Of a stretch of 51,328 nt of DNA, positions 24,181 to 32,601 are shown in pieces. The DNA lies in the NCBI GenBank assembly GCA_018400435.1, contig JAGYMW010000003.1, positions 1 through 51,328 on the forward strand, in the 5' to 3' direction. Source of the DNA: Bacillota bacterium (GTDB lineage Bacteria; Bacillota; Dethiobacteria; DTU022). Position 1 is the first letter of the stretch; each line of letters opens with the position of its first letter. A program made the position numbers and the translations under genes. The notes beneath the pieces are model-generated. The model was not told the origin of the DNA and ran no database searches. It saw only the letters and a list, made by a program, of their open reading frames with translations.

Positions 24181-25116
24181 ATGACTGTGGTAATTGACTG
24201 TGTAGCCATTGGCGAAGAACTGATGCAGGAGATTGTGAAGGAGACCGAAGATATAAAGAAAAAGGGGATTACTCCCGGTATAGCCACCCTCCTGGTGGGG
24301 GAAGATTTTGGAGCCCGGATGTACCGGAAACAGGTAGAAAAATTCTGTGAGGAAGCAGGATTCAACTATTTCAATGAAAATCCTCCGGCTGATGTAACAG
24401 AAGAAGAAGTTATCGAAATTGTTAAAAAGCTGAATAACAATTCGGCTGTCAGTGGAATCTTACCCCTGCGCCCCTTTCCGGAACAGATATCGGACAGCGC
24501 TGTAATAAGCACCATCGACGTGAACAAAGATATCGACTGCTTCCATCCTTTCAACATGGGTAAACTCGCTATGGGAGAAGCAACTTTTCCCCCCGCCACC
24601 CCGTCGGCGGTAATTGAAATTCTGGAGCGCTATGCCCGGGAATATGAAAAGATGGAACCGAAGGACTTCTTTGAAGGAGCGGAAATCGTGGTTGTTGGAC
24701 ATTCCAACATCGTGGGCAAACCGTTGGCTTATCTGGTGCTGAACCGCAATGCTACAACTACGGTAGCTCATGTTTTTACCAGCATGAAAGGAAACCTGGA
24801 GAAACATACAAAGGGTGCGGATATTTTAATTGTCGCAGCCGGAAAGGCTGATTTAATCGGGCCGGATCAGGTTAAAGAAGGAGCCATCGTCATTGACGTT
24901 GGTATAAACCGGGTCAAAGTGCTTGATGAAAAGGGAGAACCGGTGCTCAACGACAAGGGTAAGCCGAAAACAAAAACGGTCGGGGATGTTTCATTCGATG
25001 CAGTTAAAGATATGGCCAAAGCGATAACCACCGTACCAGGAGGCGTTGGCTCAGTCACCAACCGCATGCTGATGAAAAATGCTCTGAAAGCCTGTAAAAT
25101 AAATCACGGGCTGTAA
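24181..25116 (+). CDS. folD: Methylene-THF dehydrogenase FolD, cyclohydrolase site altered
   Basis: FolD normally oxidises 5,10-methylene-THF and hydrolyses the methenyl product. The fold is clear: YRKQVEKFCEEAGF, DIDCFHPFNMGKL, the nucleotide site VVVGHSNIVGKPLAYL (about residues 170-185), VIDVGINR and TTVPGGVGSVTNRML. Two of three cyclohydrolase catalytic residues are changed: the Lys four residues after Tyr48 is Val52, and the Gln of the QLPLP motif is Leu96. Only the Asp (Asp119) remains. At 311 residues it is longer than usual because of an inserted EPVLNDKGKPKTK loop. It probably keeps only dehydrogenase activity, with FchA doing the second step. Confidence 0.9.
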   Translation: MTVVIDCVAIGEELMQEIVKETEDIKKKGITPGIATLLVGEDFGARMYRKQVEKFCEEAGFNYFNENPPADVTEEEVIEIVKKLNNNSAVSGILPLRPFPEQISDSAVISTIDVNKDIDCFHPFNMGKLAMGEATFPPATPSAVIEILERYAREYEKMEPKDFFEGAEIVVVGHSNIVGKPLAYLVLNRNATTTVAHVFTSMKGNLEKHTKGADILIVAAGKADLIGPDQVKEGAIVIDVGINRVKVLDEKGEPVLNDKGKPKTKTVGDVSFDAVKDMAKAITTVPGGVGSVTNRMLMKNALKACKINHGL

Positions 25117-25149
25117 AGGATCCTGAAAGGAGTTGCTGGCGGGAAACGG

Positions 25150-25179
25150 TTGTGAAGATCTTCCCGGATATGCTATAAT
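25150..25179 (+). promoter_or_regulatory. Promoter candidate for OLE RNA
   Basis: TTGTGA (25150-25155) and a perfect TATAAT (25174-25179) are 18 bp apart, placing a start near 25186, about 9 nt before the 5' arm of the RNA's closing helix. It would allow OLE RNA synthesis independent of folD. Confidence 0.7.
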
Positions 25180-25186
25180 TGTTATA

Positions 25187-25752
25187 GCATTGGGCATAAG
25201 TGGTGCAGTATTCTAGTTGACGTCCCTCTTTGAGAACGGGCCTAAAAATCCGTTAAGGGCACATCGATGAAGTTCCTGGTGGTGGCTGCCGACGCCCAGT
25301 TGGGGGCTGCTGCTGGGAGTTAAGAAGGATGGGGCGATCTACAATGGCATGTAGGCGTTGACCCTGCCTTCGCGGAGACCCAGTGTCGGTGGCTGTTAGC
25401 TATAAAGCGACGGTTACTGCCTGGGAAGAACCTGCATGCGGTCACAAGCTGTGTGCAGTGTAGCCTGCCTTGAGTGGAATGGGTGGAGGGATTCCGATCC
25501 TTAAACCCATTCTGCAAAAGAGGCTAGGGGAGATCAGACGTCAGGGAGGAAATCTTCTAGACTGCTCTCGCAAGAGAAGTAAACAAGGGATTAAAGTGTG
25601 AGCTAAGTGGTAATCCAGCTCCGCTACTGGCAACAGGGCGGGGATGGTCTTAAAAGGGAACTGCCTGCTCGGCAACGACAGGTGACTGTTCGGGAAATCC
25701 TGCTGGACCTAAGCCGCAAAGTTTACCTGGTTTACTACCACTTATGTTTCTT
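25187..25752 (+). ncRNA. OLE RNA (ornate large extremophilic RNA)
   Basis: This roughly 560-nt non-coding stretch lies between folD and oapA/dxs, the place OLE RNA occupies in other Firmicutes. Ends pair over long range: CATAAGTGGTG (25195-25205) with TACCACTTATG (25736-25746), 11 bp with one G-U. Internal hairpins are clear: GAATGGGT/ACCCATTC (25477-25484 with 25505-25512), CTGCAT/GTGCAG (25432-25437 with 25453-25458), and a CTCTCGCAAGAG hairpin. No long convincing reading frame exists. Known OLE RNAs form a membrane-associated ribonucleoprotein with OapA and affect tolerance to cold, alcohols and Mg2+ stress. No T tract marks the 3' end, so it may arise by processing. The exact ends are inferred. 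Confidence 0.92.
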
Positions 25753-25771
25753 TGTACAAAGGTGATGGAGC

Positions 25772-26356
25772 TTGGTTAATAATAAAAAGAACCGCCGACG
25801 GACCCGCTGGATTGCTGCCATAACGGCATGGACATTTATACTGGCTGTGATAATAGGAATAATTACTAATTATTCAGTAAACAGGATCCATTCATTGACG
25901 GTATCTTTCATTATTCTGTTGATTGTTGTTTCTATGGGAGTAGTATTTGACCTTGTGGGTACCGCCGCTGCAGCAGCGAACATCGCTTTTCTAAATGCCA
26001 AGGCAGCCAGGCGGGTAGTTGGAGCCAGATACGGCGTTTTCCTGGTCAAAAATGCTGAACAGGTAGCCAATTTATGCAATGATGTGATAGGCGATGTGAG
26101 CGGGGTAATCAGTGGAGGGCTTGCGGCGGTAATTGTGCTAAAAATTATTATCTATTATTCTTATACCGAAACGGAAATTTTACTTAGTATTCTGGTAACA
26201 GCACTGGTGGCAGCGATCACTGTGGGTGGGAAAGCGTGGGGCAAGGTAATTGCCATCAGGCATTCCACCGAGGTTATGCTGCTGGCAGGTTTGGTGATCG
26301 AAAAGCTGAGGGAACCTTTTGCCTGGTTGAAGCGCAAGGGTGGTACCGCGGGGTGA
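25772..26356 (+). CDS. oapA: OLE-associated membrane protein OapA
   Basis: OapA is the integral membrane partner that binds OLE RNA, probably as a dimer. The 194-residue protein has a very basic N-terminus (NNKKNRRRTR) and hydrophobic helices near residues 12-32, 42-62, 112-128 and 135-152. Between them is a conserved-looking cytoplasmic block with KAARRVVGARYGVFLVKNAEQVANL and an acidic pair, D104 and D108, in CNDVIGD. The motif resembles the acidic residues I recall as important in OapA. The start is TTG, about 25 nt after the RNA's 3' helix arm, with AAGGTGATGG upstream. dxs follows 4 bp later, the standard order. Confidence 0.92.
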   Translation: MVNNKKNRRRTRWIAAITAWTFILAVIIGIITNYSVNRIHSLTVSFIILLIVVSMGVVFDLVGTAAAAANIAFLNAKAARRVVGARYGVFLVKNAEQVANLCNDVIGDVSGVISGGLAAVIVLKIIIYYSYTETEILLSILVTALVAAITVGGKAWGKVIAIRHSTEVMLLAGLVIEKLREPFAWLKRKGGTAG

Positions 26357-26360
26357 AAAA

Positions 26361-28253
26361 ATGGAAAGCATGATCAGTAAGTTAAGGCTGCCCGATGATC
26401 TGAAAAATCTTAATGCAGAACAGTTGAATATTATAGCGCATGAAATTCGTGACTATATGATTAACACAGTAGCCGACACCGGTGGACACCTGGCAGCCAG
26501 TCTGGGGGTAGTTGAATTAACCCTGGCGTTGCATAGCCGATACAGCAGCCCGCGGGATAAAATAATATGGGATGTGGGGCATCAAAGCTATCCCCATAAA
26601 TTATTGACCGGACGGTGGGCGCAATTTTCCACTTTGCGCAAAGAAGGCGGTCTCTGTGGATTTCCCAAGAGGTCGGAAAGCGAACACGATCCTTTCGGAA
26701 CGGGTCACAGCAGTACATCCATATCTGCCGCCCTGGGACTGGCCAAGGCCAGGGATTTGCACGGAGATGATTACAAAGTAATTGCTGTAATCGGTGACGG
26801 CGCAATGACCGGCGGTATGGCCTTCGAGGCGATGAATTACGCCGGTCATATTAAATCGGATTTGCTGGTAATCCTTAATAACAACAAGATGTCCATCAGT
26901 TCCAACGTAGGTAGCCTGGCAGCTTACCTGGGACGAATAAGGTCGGATCCCAAGTATTCTCGCTTGAAAAAAGATTTTGAACAGATGGCCAAGCGCCTGC
27001 CTGTTTTAGGGGATCGATTGGTTGATTCTGCTGAGAGGATCAAGGGCGGGCTGAAATATTTAATCATGCCCGGGATGCTCTTCGAGGAACTCGGTTTTAC
27101 TTATTTTGGGCCGGTGGACGGTCATAATATTGAGGCAATCAAAAACATACTGAAACAAGCAGATATGATGAAGGGCCCGGTGATGGTCCACGTTGTAACG
27201 GAAAAGGGTAAGGGTTACTCATATGCTGAAAAATCTCCGGAGATTTTTCACGGTGTAGGGCCCTTTGACCCAAGCAACGGCCTGCCGCTCAAAAAGAAAA
27301 AAGAACCTTCTTATACGGAAGTATTCGGTAAGACTCTTCTGGAAATTGGCCGGAATGATCAGAGAATCGTTGCTATAACGGCAGCCATGACCGCAGGCAC
27401 CGGGCTTCGTAAATTTGCCGGGGAATTTCCGGAGCGTTTTTTTGACGTGGGTATAGCCGAGCAGCATGGTGTGACCATGGCTGCCGCTCTTGCCGCTGGA
27501 GGGATGCGTCCGGTCTTTGCTGTTTATAGCACTTTTTTACAGCGTGCTTACGATCAATTAATCCACGATGTATGCCTTCAGAAACTGCCGGTGGTTTTTG
27601 CTGTTGACCGGGCCGGCATTGTCGGAGAAGATGGGGAAACTCACCAGGGTCTTTTTGATTTGACCTACCTGCGAAGTATACCAAACATGTCCATTATGGT
27701 TCCGGCTGATAAAGATGAACTGCAAAATATGCTTCACATGGTTGTAGCTTATGAAGATGGTCCGGTAGCCCTGCGTTATCCGCGGGATAAAGTGGCCGGA
27801 TTACTGATGCAGAAGCCATATCCTTTGTCCTGGGGACGGGGAATTTTAATAAACCAGGGAGAAGATCTCCTCATTGTTGCCGTGGGGCCTGTTGTCAAGC
27901 AAGCCATGCTGGCGGCGGAGAAGCTTTTCTGGCAGGGGATAAAAACCGCAGTTATTAATGCTCGTTTTGTAAAACCACTTGACGATGAACTGATTGCAGG
28001 TTGGGCTCAAAAATGTGGACGAGTTATAACTGTGGAAGAAAATGTCGTTAGTGGCGGTTTCGGTAGCGGTGTAGCCGAAATGTTGGCTAAAAGAGGCCTG
28101 GCTGTTCATGTTAGAATGATCGGCATTGATGATTCTTTTGTCGGGCAAGGAAGCCGTCCGGTGATGCTTGCCCGCTGTGGGCTTGATGCCGAAGGGATCT
28201 ATAAGACAGCATGTTCTTTTGCCGGAGAAAAGGCAGCCAAATGGGTAACTTGA
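26361..28253 (+). CDS. dxs: 1-Deoxy-D-xylulose-5-phosphate synthase
   Basis: First enzyme of the MEP isoprenoid pathway, joining pyruvate and glyceraldehyde 3-phosphate with thiamine diphosphate. Signatures: HLAASLGVVELTLALH, GTGHSSTSISAALG, the ThDP motif VIGDGAMTGGMAFEAMNYAG through the following NNN, GPVDGHNIEAI, VGIAEQHGVTMAAALAAGG, and the C-terminal transketolase domain EENVVSGGFGSGVAE. About 630 residues, full length. The ATG at 26361 lies behind GGGGTGA. A longer reading would overlap oapA. Confidence 0.97.
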   Translation: MESMISKLRLPDDLKNLNAEQLNIIAHEIRDYMINTVADTGGHLAASLGVVELTLALHSRYSSPRDKIIWDVGHQSYPHKLLTGRWAQFSTLRKEGGLCGFPKRSESEHDPFGTGHSSTSISAALGLAKARDLHGDDYKVIAVIGDGAMTGGMAFEAMNYAGHIKSDLLVILNNNKMSISSNVGSLAAYLGRIRSDPKYSRLKKDFEQMAKRLPVLGDRLVDSAERIKGGLKYLIMPGMLFEELGFTYFGPVDGHNIEAIKNILKQADMMKGPVMVHVVTEKGKGYSYAEKSPEIFHGVGPFDPSNGLPLKKKKEPSYTEVFGKTLLEIGRNDQRIVAITAAMTAGTGLRKFAGEFPERFFDVGIAEQHGVTMAAALAAGGMRPVFAVYSTFLQRAYDQLIHDVCLQKLPVVFAVDRAGIVGEDGETHQGLFDLTYLRSIPNMSIMVPADKDELQNMLHMVVAYEDGPVALRYPRDKVAGLLMQKPYPLSWGRGILINQGEDLLIVAVGPVVKQAMLAAEKLFWQGIKTAVINARFVKPLDDELIAGWAQKCGRVITVEENVVSGGFGSGVAEMLAKRGLAVHVRMIGIDDSFVGQGSRPVMLARCGLDAEGIYKTACSFAGEKAAKWVT

Positions 28254-29083
28254 GTAGGCCGGGACGCCGGAAGCGTGTTGACCTGGTTTTGCAGGAGAAA
28301 AAGCCCGATCTGAGCCGCAGCAGGATCAGGGCGGAAATTATGGCCGGAAATGTTCTGGTAGATGGAAGGGTATGTGATAAACCTGGTACTGCAGTCGATG
28401 CTAATGCTTCGATAACCCTGCAGGCAAGGGCCAACCCATATGTCAGCCGTGGTGGTCTTAAGCTGGAAGGGGCCCTGAAAGATTTTTCTCTTGACGTAAC
28501 CGGTCAGACTGTACTTGACGTAGGCGCTTCAACCGGTGGTTTTACCGATTGCCTCCTTCAGAAGGGGGCAAAAATGATTTATGCCCTTGATGTCGGCTAT
28601 GGTCAGCTGGATCTGAAATTGAGAAACGATCCGCGGGTAGCGGTAATGGAACGGCGCAATGTTCGCGACCTTCGCTGTTCTGATTTGCCCCTGGATCCCG
28701 ATCTGGCGGTTGTAGATGTTTCCTTTATCTCATTACGCAGGGTGCTTCCGGTGCTTGCCGGGATTTCGATTCCGGAAATACTGGCGCTTGTTAAGCCCCA
28801 GTTTGAAGTTGGGAGAGTGGAAGCAAGCAGGGGAAAGGGAGTGATCCGTTCTCCGGAAGCACATCGAAGGGTCCTCGGAGAAATCCTGGGCAGTGCGGAA
28901 GAGGCAGGGTACTACTGTCGAAATGTTTCTTATTCACATCTGCCAGGGCCAAAAGGCAACATAGAATATTTTATTTATTTAACCAGAGAGAATGAAGTTG
29001 CATATACCGTGATGACCGGCTGCGAAGTGGCTATAAAAAAAGCGATTGAAGAAGCTTTGCGGGTTTTTAATCGGACCAGGTAA
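28241..29083 (+). CDS. tlyA: TlyA-family rRNA 2'-O-methyltransferase
   Basis: An N-terminal S4 RNA-binding domain (RVDLVLQEKKPDLSRSRIRAE) is joined to an FtsJ-like methyltransferase: SAM site VLDVGASTGGFTDCLLQKGA, then YALDVGYGQLDLKLRND, and VDVSFISLRRVLP. Known members methylate ribose in 16S and 23S rRNA; the older label haemolysin is not supported by the fold. The ATG at 28241 overlaps the end of dxs by 13 bp, giving about 280 residues. The dxs-tlyA-nadK-recN order is conserved in Firmicutes. Confidence 0.94.
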   Translation: MGNLSRPGRRKRVDLVLQEKKPDLSRSRIRAEIMAGNVLVDGRVCDKPGTAVDANASITLQARANPYVSRGGLKLEGALKDFSLDVTGQTVLDVGASTGGFTDCLLQKGAKMIYALDVGYGQLDLKLRNDPRVAVMERRNVRDLRCSDLPLDPDLAVVDVSFISLRRVLPVLAGISIPEILALVKPQFEVGRVEASRGKGVIRSPEAHRRVLGEILGSAEEAGYYCRNVSYSHLPGPKGNIEYFIYLTRENEVAYTVMTGCEVAIKKAIEEALRVFNRTR

Positions 29084-29153
29084 AAATTTCGGCGGCAGGA
29101 ATCGGAACAGAGAAAAAGAATTATTTTTTTATCATCACTGCGGGAGGCACTAC

Positions 29154-30005
29154 TTGAAAAATATTGGGTTGATACCAAACTGGCACAAAAATAATTCCAA
29201 GCTGGTGGTCGAAAGGGTCAGCAATTTTTTTGCTGAACGAGGGGTCACCCTGCGAGTGGCATCCAAAAGTGAAGCTGATTTTTACAGTGAAGTACCACTT
29301 TCTGAACAGCTCGATTCATGGCGAGACCAAATGGGACTGATTATTGTGGTCGGTGGTGACGGGACTATTCTCCGGGTGGCCAGAGATATGGCCTGCTGGG
29401 ATATTCCGATTCTCGGTATTAATCTTGGTCACAGGGGTTTCCTTGCAGAAATAGAAGTGGAACAGATGGAGCGATTTTTGCAATATATTGTTGCAGAACG
29501 GTACGGTTACCAGGAAAGAATGATGATTGAGGCGCAGCTTAAGCGCGGCTCGGAAGAAATTGGCAGCTACATGTCTTTAAATGATATAGTTATATCCAGA
29601 GGACCTTTTTCGAGAATTATCAAGGTAGAAGCATACGTTAATGAAGATTACATGGAAAGTTATTACGGTGATGGCCTGATTGTATCGACTCCGACCGGTT
29701 CAACCGGTTATTCGCTCTCGGCGGGCGGGCCGATAGTGAATCCCTCGATGGAGCTTTTCGTAGTTACGCCCATTTGTCCTCACAGCCTCTATAACCGGTC
29801 TCTCATTGTTAACGGGGCTGACAGTATGAGGCTGAGTATCGATTCGCGACAGGTAGAAGTAATGCTAACAGTAGACGGCCAGGTTCGCTTCGCGCTGCAG
29901 GACGATGATCAAATTATTATCAAGCAGGCTGTGCAGAGAGTAAAATTGGTCTGTTTTGATGATTACTCTTTCTACCGCAGCCTTCAGCAGAAGCTGAAAG
30001 CCTAG
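29154..30005 (+). CDS. nadK: NAD kinase
   Basis: Phosphorylates NAD to NADP. The catalytic GGDGT motif is in IIVVGGDGTILRVARDM (about residues 60-76), followed by GINLGHRGFLAEIE, NDIVISRGPFSR and STPTGSTGYSLSAGGPIV. 283 residues from the TTG at 29154, which has GGGAGG 6 nt upstream and yields the usual N-terminus MKNIGLIPN. Extending upstream would run into the tlyA tail. In most spore-forming Clostridia argR follows, but here recN comes next. Confidence 0.95.
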   Translation: MKNIGLIPNWHKNNSKLVVERVSNFFAERGVTLRVASKSEADFYSEVPLSEQLDSWRDQMGLIIVVGGDGTILRVARDMACWDIPILGINLGHRGFLAEIEVEQMERFLQYIVAERYGYQERMMIEAQLKRGSEEIGSYMSLNDIVISRGPFSRIIKVEAYVNEDYMESYYGDGLIVSTPTGSTGYSLSAGGPIVNPSMELFVVTPICPHSLYNRSLIVNGADSMRLSIDSRQVEVMLTVDGQVRFALQDDDQIIIKQAVQRVKLVCFDDYSFYRSLQQKLKA

Positions 30006-30030
30006 CTTATGATAAGAGAAAAGAAAGAAA

Positions 30031-30080
30031 CTGGCAGAAAGCGGTAATTAATGGTTGTCTTTATTCTGCCAGCCATTAAT
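30031..30080 (+). repeat. Two interleaved inverted repeats between nadK and recN
   Basis: A 9-bp perfect inverted repeat, CTGGCAGAA (30031-30039) with TTCTGCCAG (30064-30072), contains in its loop ATTAATGG (30047-30054). This is the perfect complement of CCATTAAT (30073-30080) just downstream. The two helices cross, so they are alternatives or a strained pseudoknot. No T tract follows. Role unknown; possibly attenuation or mRNA stability for recN. Confidence 0.5.
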
Positions 30081-30127
30081 ACGAAGAAGGCAATAAATCA
30101 ATGTAGATATATCAGGGGAGGAAAAGG

Positions 30128-31840
30128 ATGCTGGTTGAGCTTAAGGTGGCCAACTTTGCACTGATCGAAGATTTAAGCCTGACTTTCAGCTCCGGACTGA
30201 ATGTGCTAAGTGGAGAAACTGGGGCCGGCAAGTCCATTGTCATTGACGCGATAAACCTGATTATAGGTGAAAGGGCTGCTGTTGAGCAGATTCGTCAGGG
30301 TGAAGAAAAAGCTTATGTCGAAGGAATTATCAGCTGTCCAGATCCCCTTCATGAATTTATTGGCAGCCTGCTGAATGAATCGGGAATAAGTTTTGACGGT
30401 GAACTTATATTAGCCCGGGAAGTATATCGCAGTGGACGCAGTGTGGCCAGGGTAAACGGGCGGGCTGTGCCCGTTTCTTCCCTCAGGGAACTTGGACAGC
30501 ATCTTGTTGATCTGCACGGGCAGCATCAGCACCAGTCTTTGCTTCGTGCTGAACAGCACCTTGAGCTGCTTGATTCATTCGGTGGAGAGGAAATATTGAA
30601 GGTGCGAGCAGGCCTGGCCGTTCTTTACAGGAAGAGACAGGAACTGGCCGGTAAATTAAGTTCATTGGGTGAAGACGGGATCGAAAGGGAAAGGCGGCTC
30701 GATGTTTACGCCTTTCAGTTAAAAGAAATCAGGGCAGCAGGGATATACCCCGATGAAGACGATGAATTGTTGCAGAAAGAGAAAATATTAGCTAATGCTG
30801 AGAAAATCTGTACTGCTGCTGCCGGCGCTTACAATGAACTTTATGCCGGTGAGAATGAGGGGGCAGGAGAAGCCCTCATTGACCGCTTGAAACGATCGAC
30901 AGAAGTGCTCAATGAAGCCGCCAAAATAGATGAAAATTTGGGAACGGTTGTTGAAATGATGAACAGTGCAGCGACTCAGCTGGAAGAAGCATCTCATGAG
31001 CTGCGTTCTTACCAGACAAATTTTGAATACGACCCTGTAGAGCTGGCCAATATCCAGGAACGTCTCAATTTACTACAAAATCTGAAACGCAAGTACGGCT
31101 CAACCATTGAAGAAATTATTGCTTTTGCCGATAAGGCTGAACAGGAAATGGAGAGATTGCAGAACAGTGAGAAGCTGGCTGAAGAAATTAAAAACGAGAT
31201 GGCGGAAAATGAAAAGCAGATGCAGCAAGAAAGCCTTCGACTTCGCTGCTTGCGCCTTGACGTTGCCTCGATCCTGGAAAAACAGCTTGAAGAATGCCTG
31301 GGGGATCTTGCTATGCCGGAAGCCCGCTTTGTGGTCAAATTTTCTGAGCGGGATAAAGCGTCTCCAAAAGGAATGGACCAGATCGAGTTTTTCTTTTCTG
31401 CTAATGAGGGTGAGGAAGTTAAACCTCTGACAAAAATAATCTCCGGCGGGGAAGTATCGCGAGTAATGCTCGCTTTGAAAACAATTTTGGCCGAACAGGA
31501 TCTTATTCCAGTCCTTATCTTTGATGAAGTCGATTCCGGGATTGGAGGGGCCACCGTGCAGGCTGTAGCTGAAAAACTGACCCGACTTGCCGGAAGTCAC
31601 CAGGTCATGTGTGTTACGCACAGCCCCCAGATTGCGGCCATGGCCGACAGCCATTTCCGACTGTTTAAGAAAACCGTGGGCAAACGTACCCTTACCCTGG
31701 CAGAGCAGGTTACCGATGACCGGCGGAGGGAAGAACTGGCCAGGATGCTTGATGGAGCCGGGATCGATCAGGTCTCCCTTAAGCATGTGGACAGCCTTCT
31801 TGCGAGAGCGGAACGTTTTAAGGAACGGGAAGCCGGTTAA
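30128..31840 (+). CDS. recN: DNA repair protein RecN
   Basis: An SMC-like ATPase acting in double-strand break repair. Walker A GETGAGKSIVIDAI (about residues 33-46), signature LVDLHGQHQHQSLL with the Q-rich loop, long coiled-coil arms (about 150-380), and the C-terminal ABC signature ISGGEVSRVMLALK with Walker B LIFDEVDSGIGG and the THSPQIAAMADSH H-loop. 570 residues is normal. ATG with GGGGAGG upstream. The spoIVB and spo0A genes that usually follow recN in endospore formers are absent. Confidence 0.96.
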   Translation: MLVELKVANFALIEDLSLTFSSGLNVLSGETGAGKSIVIDAINLIIGERAAVEQIRQGEEKAYVEGIISCPDPLHEFIGSLLNESGISFDGELILAREVYRSGRSVARVNGRAVPVSSLRELGQHLVDLHGQHQHQSLLRAEQHLELLDSFGGEEILKVRAGLAVLYRKRQELAGKLSSLGEDGIERERRLDVYAFQLKEIRAAGIYPDEDDELLQKEKILANAEKICTAAAGAYNELYAGENEGAGEALIDRLKRSTEVLNEAAKIDENLGTVVEMMNSAATQLEEASHELRSYQTNFEYDPVELANIQERLNLLQNLKRKYGSTIEEIIAFADKAEQEMERLQNSEKLAEEIKNEMAENEKQMQQESLRLRCLRLDVASILEKQLEECLGDLAMPEARFVVKFSERDKASPKGMDQIEFFFSANEGEEVKPLTKIISGGEVSRVMLALKTILAEQDLIPVLIFDEVDSGIGGATVQAVAEKLTRLAGSHQVMCVTHSPQIAAMADSHFRLFKKTVGKRTLTLAEQVTDDRRREELARMLDGAGIDQVSLKHVDSLLARAERFKEREAG

Positions 31841-31950
31841 TTACAGGCCAGGAGAAGCGCTGCAAAACACGGGAGAAAAGATTCTGATCTGAAGGAACAT
31901 CAATAATAGAGTATAGTAATCTTTAATGTTACAAGTGGCAGGAGGTGTTT

Positions 31951-32502
31951 GTGATTAACGATAATTTACACGAGGAAACGCTTTCCACCAGCTATCTCTA
32001 CCGGGGGCGCATTATTACTGTGCGCCAGGACCGTGTACGGCTGCCTGGAGGACGAGAGGCTTTTCGGGAAGTGGTGGAACATCCAGGAGCGGTGGCTGTG
32101 CTGGCTCTCGACAGCAACAAAAAGGTGATTTTTGTCAAACAGCACCGTCAACCGACAGGTAAAGTAATGCTTGAAATTCCGGCCGGAAAACTGGAACCTA
32201 ATGAAGAACCGTTGGAGTGTGCTAAAAGAGAGCTCCTTGAAGAAACGGGGATGCAGGCAGAAAAGTGGTCCAGCATGTTTTCATTTTACCCTTCTCCTGG
32301 TTTTTGTGATGAATTGATTTACCTTTTCAAAGCCGAAGGTCTAAGCCGGGGGGTTCCCAATACTGAAGATGTTGAAGAGAATATTGAATTATTTGCCGGC
32401 ACCCTTGAGGAAATGGGTAAACTGATCAGGGAAGGTAAAATCAGGGACGGGAAAACAATTATTGCCGTCCAGTACGGCTTGCTTGAAATGTACACAATTT
32501 AA
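31951..32502 (+). CDS. nudF: Nudix hydrolase, ADP-ribose pyrophosphatase type
   Basis: The complete Nudix box is visible: GKLEPNEEPLECAKRELLEE followed by TG (about residues 74-95), with the preceding VKQHRQPTGKVMLEIPAGKLE characteristic of ADP-sugar pyrophosphatases, and FYPSPGFCDELIYLFKA downstream. It probably hydrolyses ADP-ribose to AMP and ribose 5-phosphate. The GTG at 31951 has GGAGG 5 nt upstream, giving 183 residues. A GTG two codons earlier overlaps that site. In many Clostridia a spoIIM gene lies between this gene and xerD, but not here. Confidence 0.92.
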   Translation: MINDNLHEETLSTSYLYRGRIITVRQDRVRLPGGREAFREVVEHPGAVAVLALDSNKKVIFVKQHRQPTGKVMLEIPAGKLEPNEEPLECAKRELLEETGMQAEKWSSMFSFYPSPGFCDELIYLFKAEGLSRGVPNTEDVEENIELFAGTLEEMGKLIREGKIRDGKTIIAVQYGLLEMYTI

Positions 32503-32533
32503 ATATAATTTAAATTAATTATCGTTATTGGAT

Positions 32534-32549
32534 AATACCTGCAGGTATT
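32534..32549. promoter_or_regulatory. 16-bp perfect palindrome upstream of xerD
   Basis: AATACCTGCAGGTATT reads the same on both strands and lies in the 99-bp gap between nudF and xerD. It overlaps a GATAAT -10-like box (32531-32536). Its symmetry suggests a dimeric regulator's operator. No regulator gene adjoins it. Confidence 0.45.
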
Positions 32550-32601
32550 CAAAGCGGCGCCGTTGAATTATTAAAAACCCCGTTGTGAGGTAGTTTAAAG
32601 A

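Noticed and set aside
25320-25517. 65-residue minus-strand frame inside the OLE RNA
   Set aside because: No ribosome site or family resemblance; the paired RNA structure explains the region better.
28241-29083. Haemolysin TlyA
   Set aside because: S4 and FtsJ methyltransferase domains explain the whole protein; no toxin feature or signal peptide is present.
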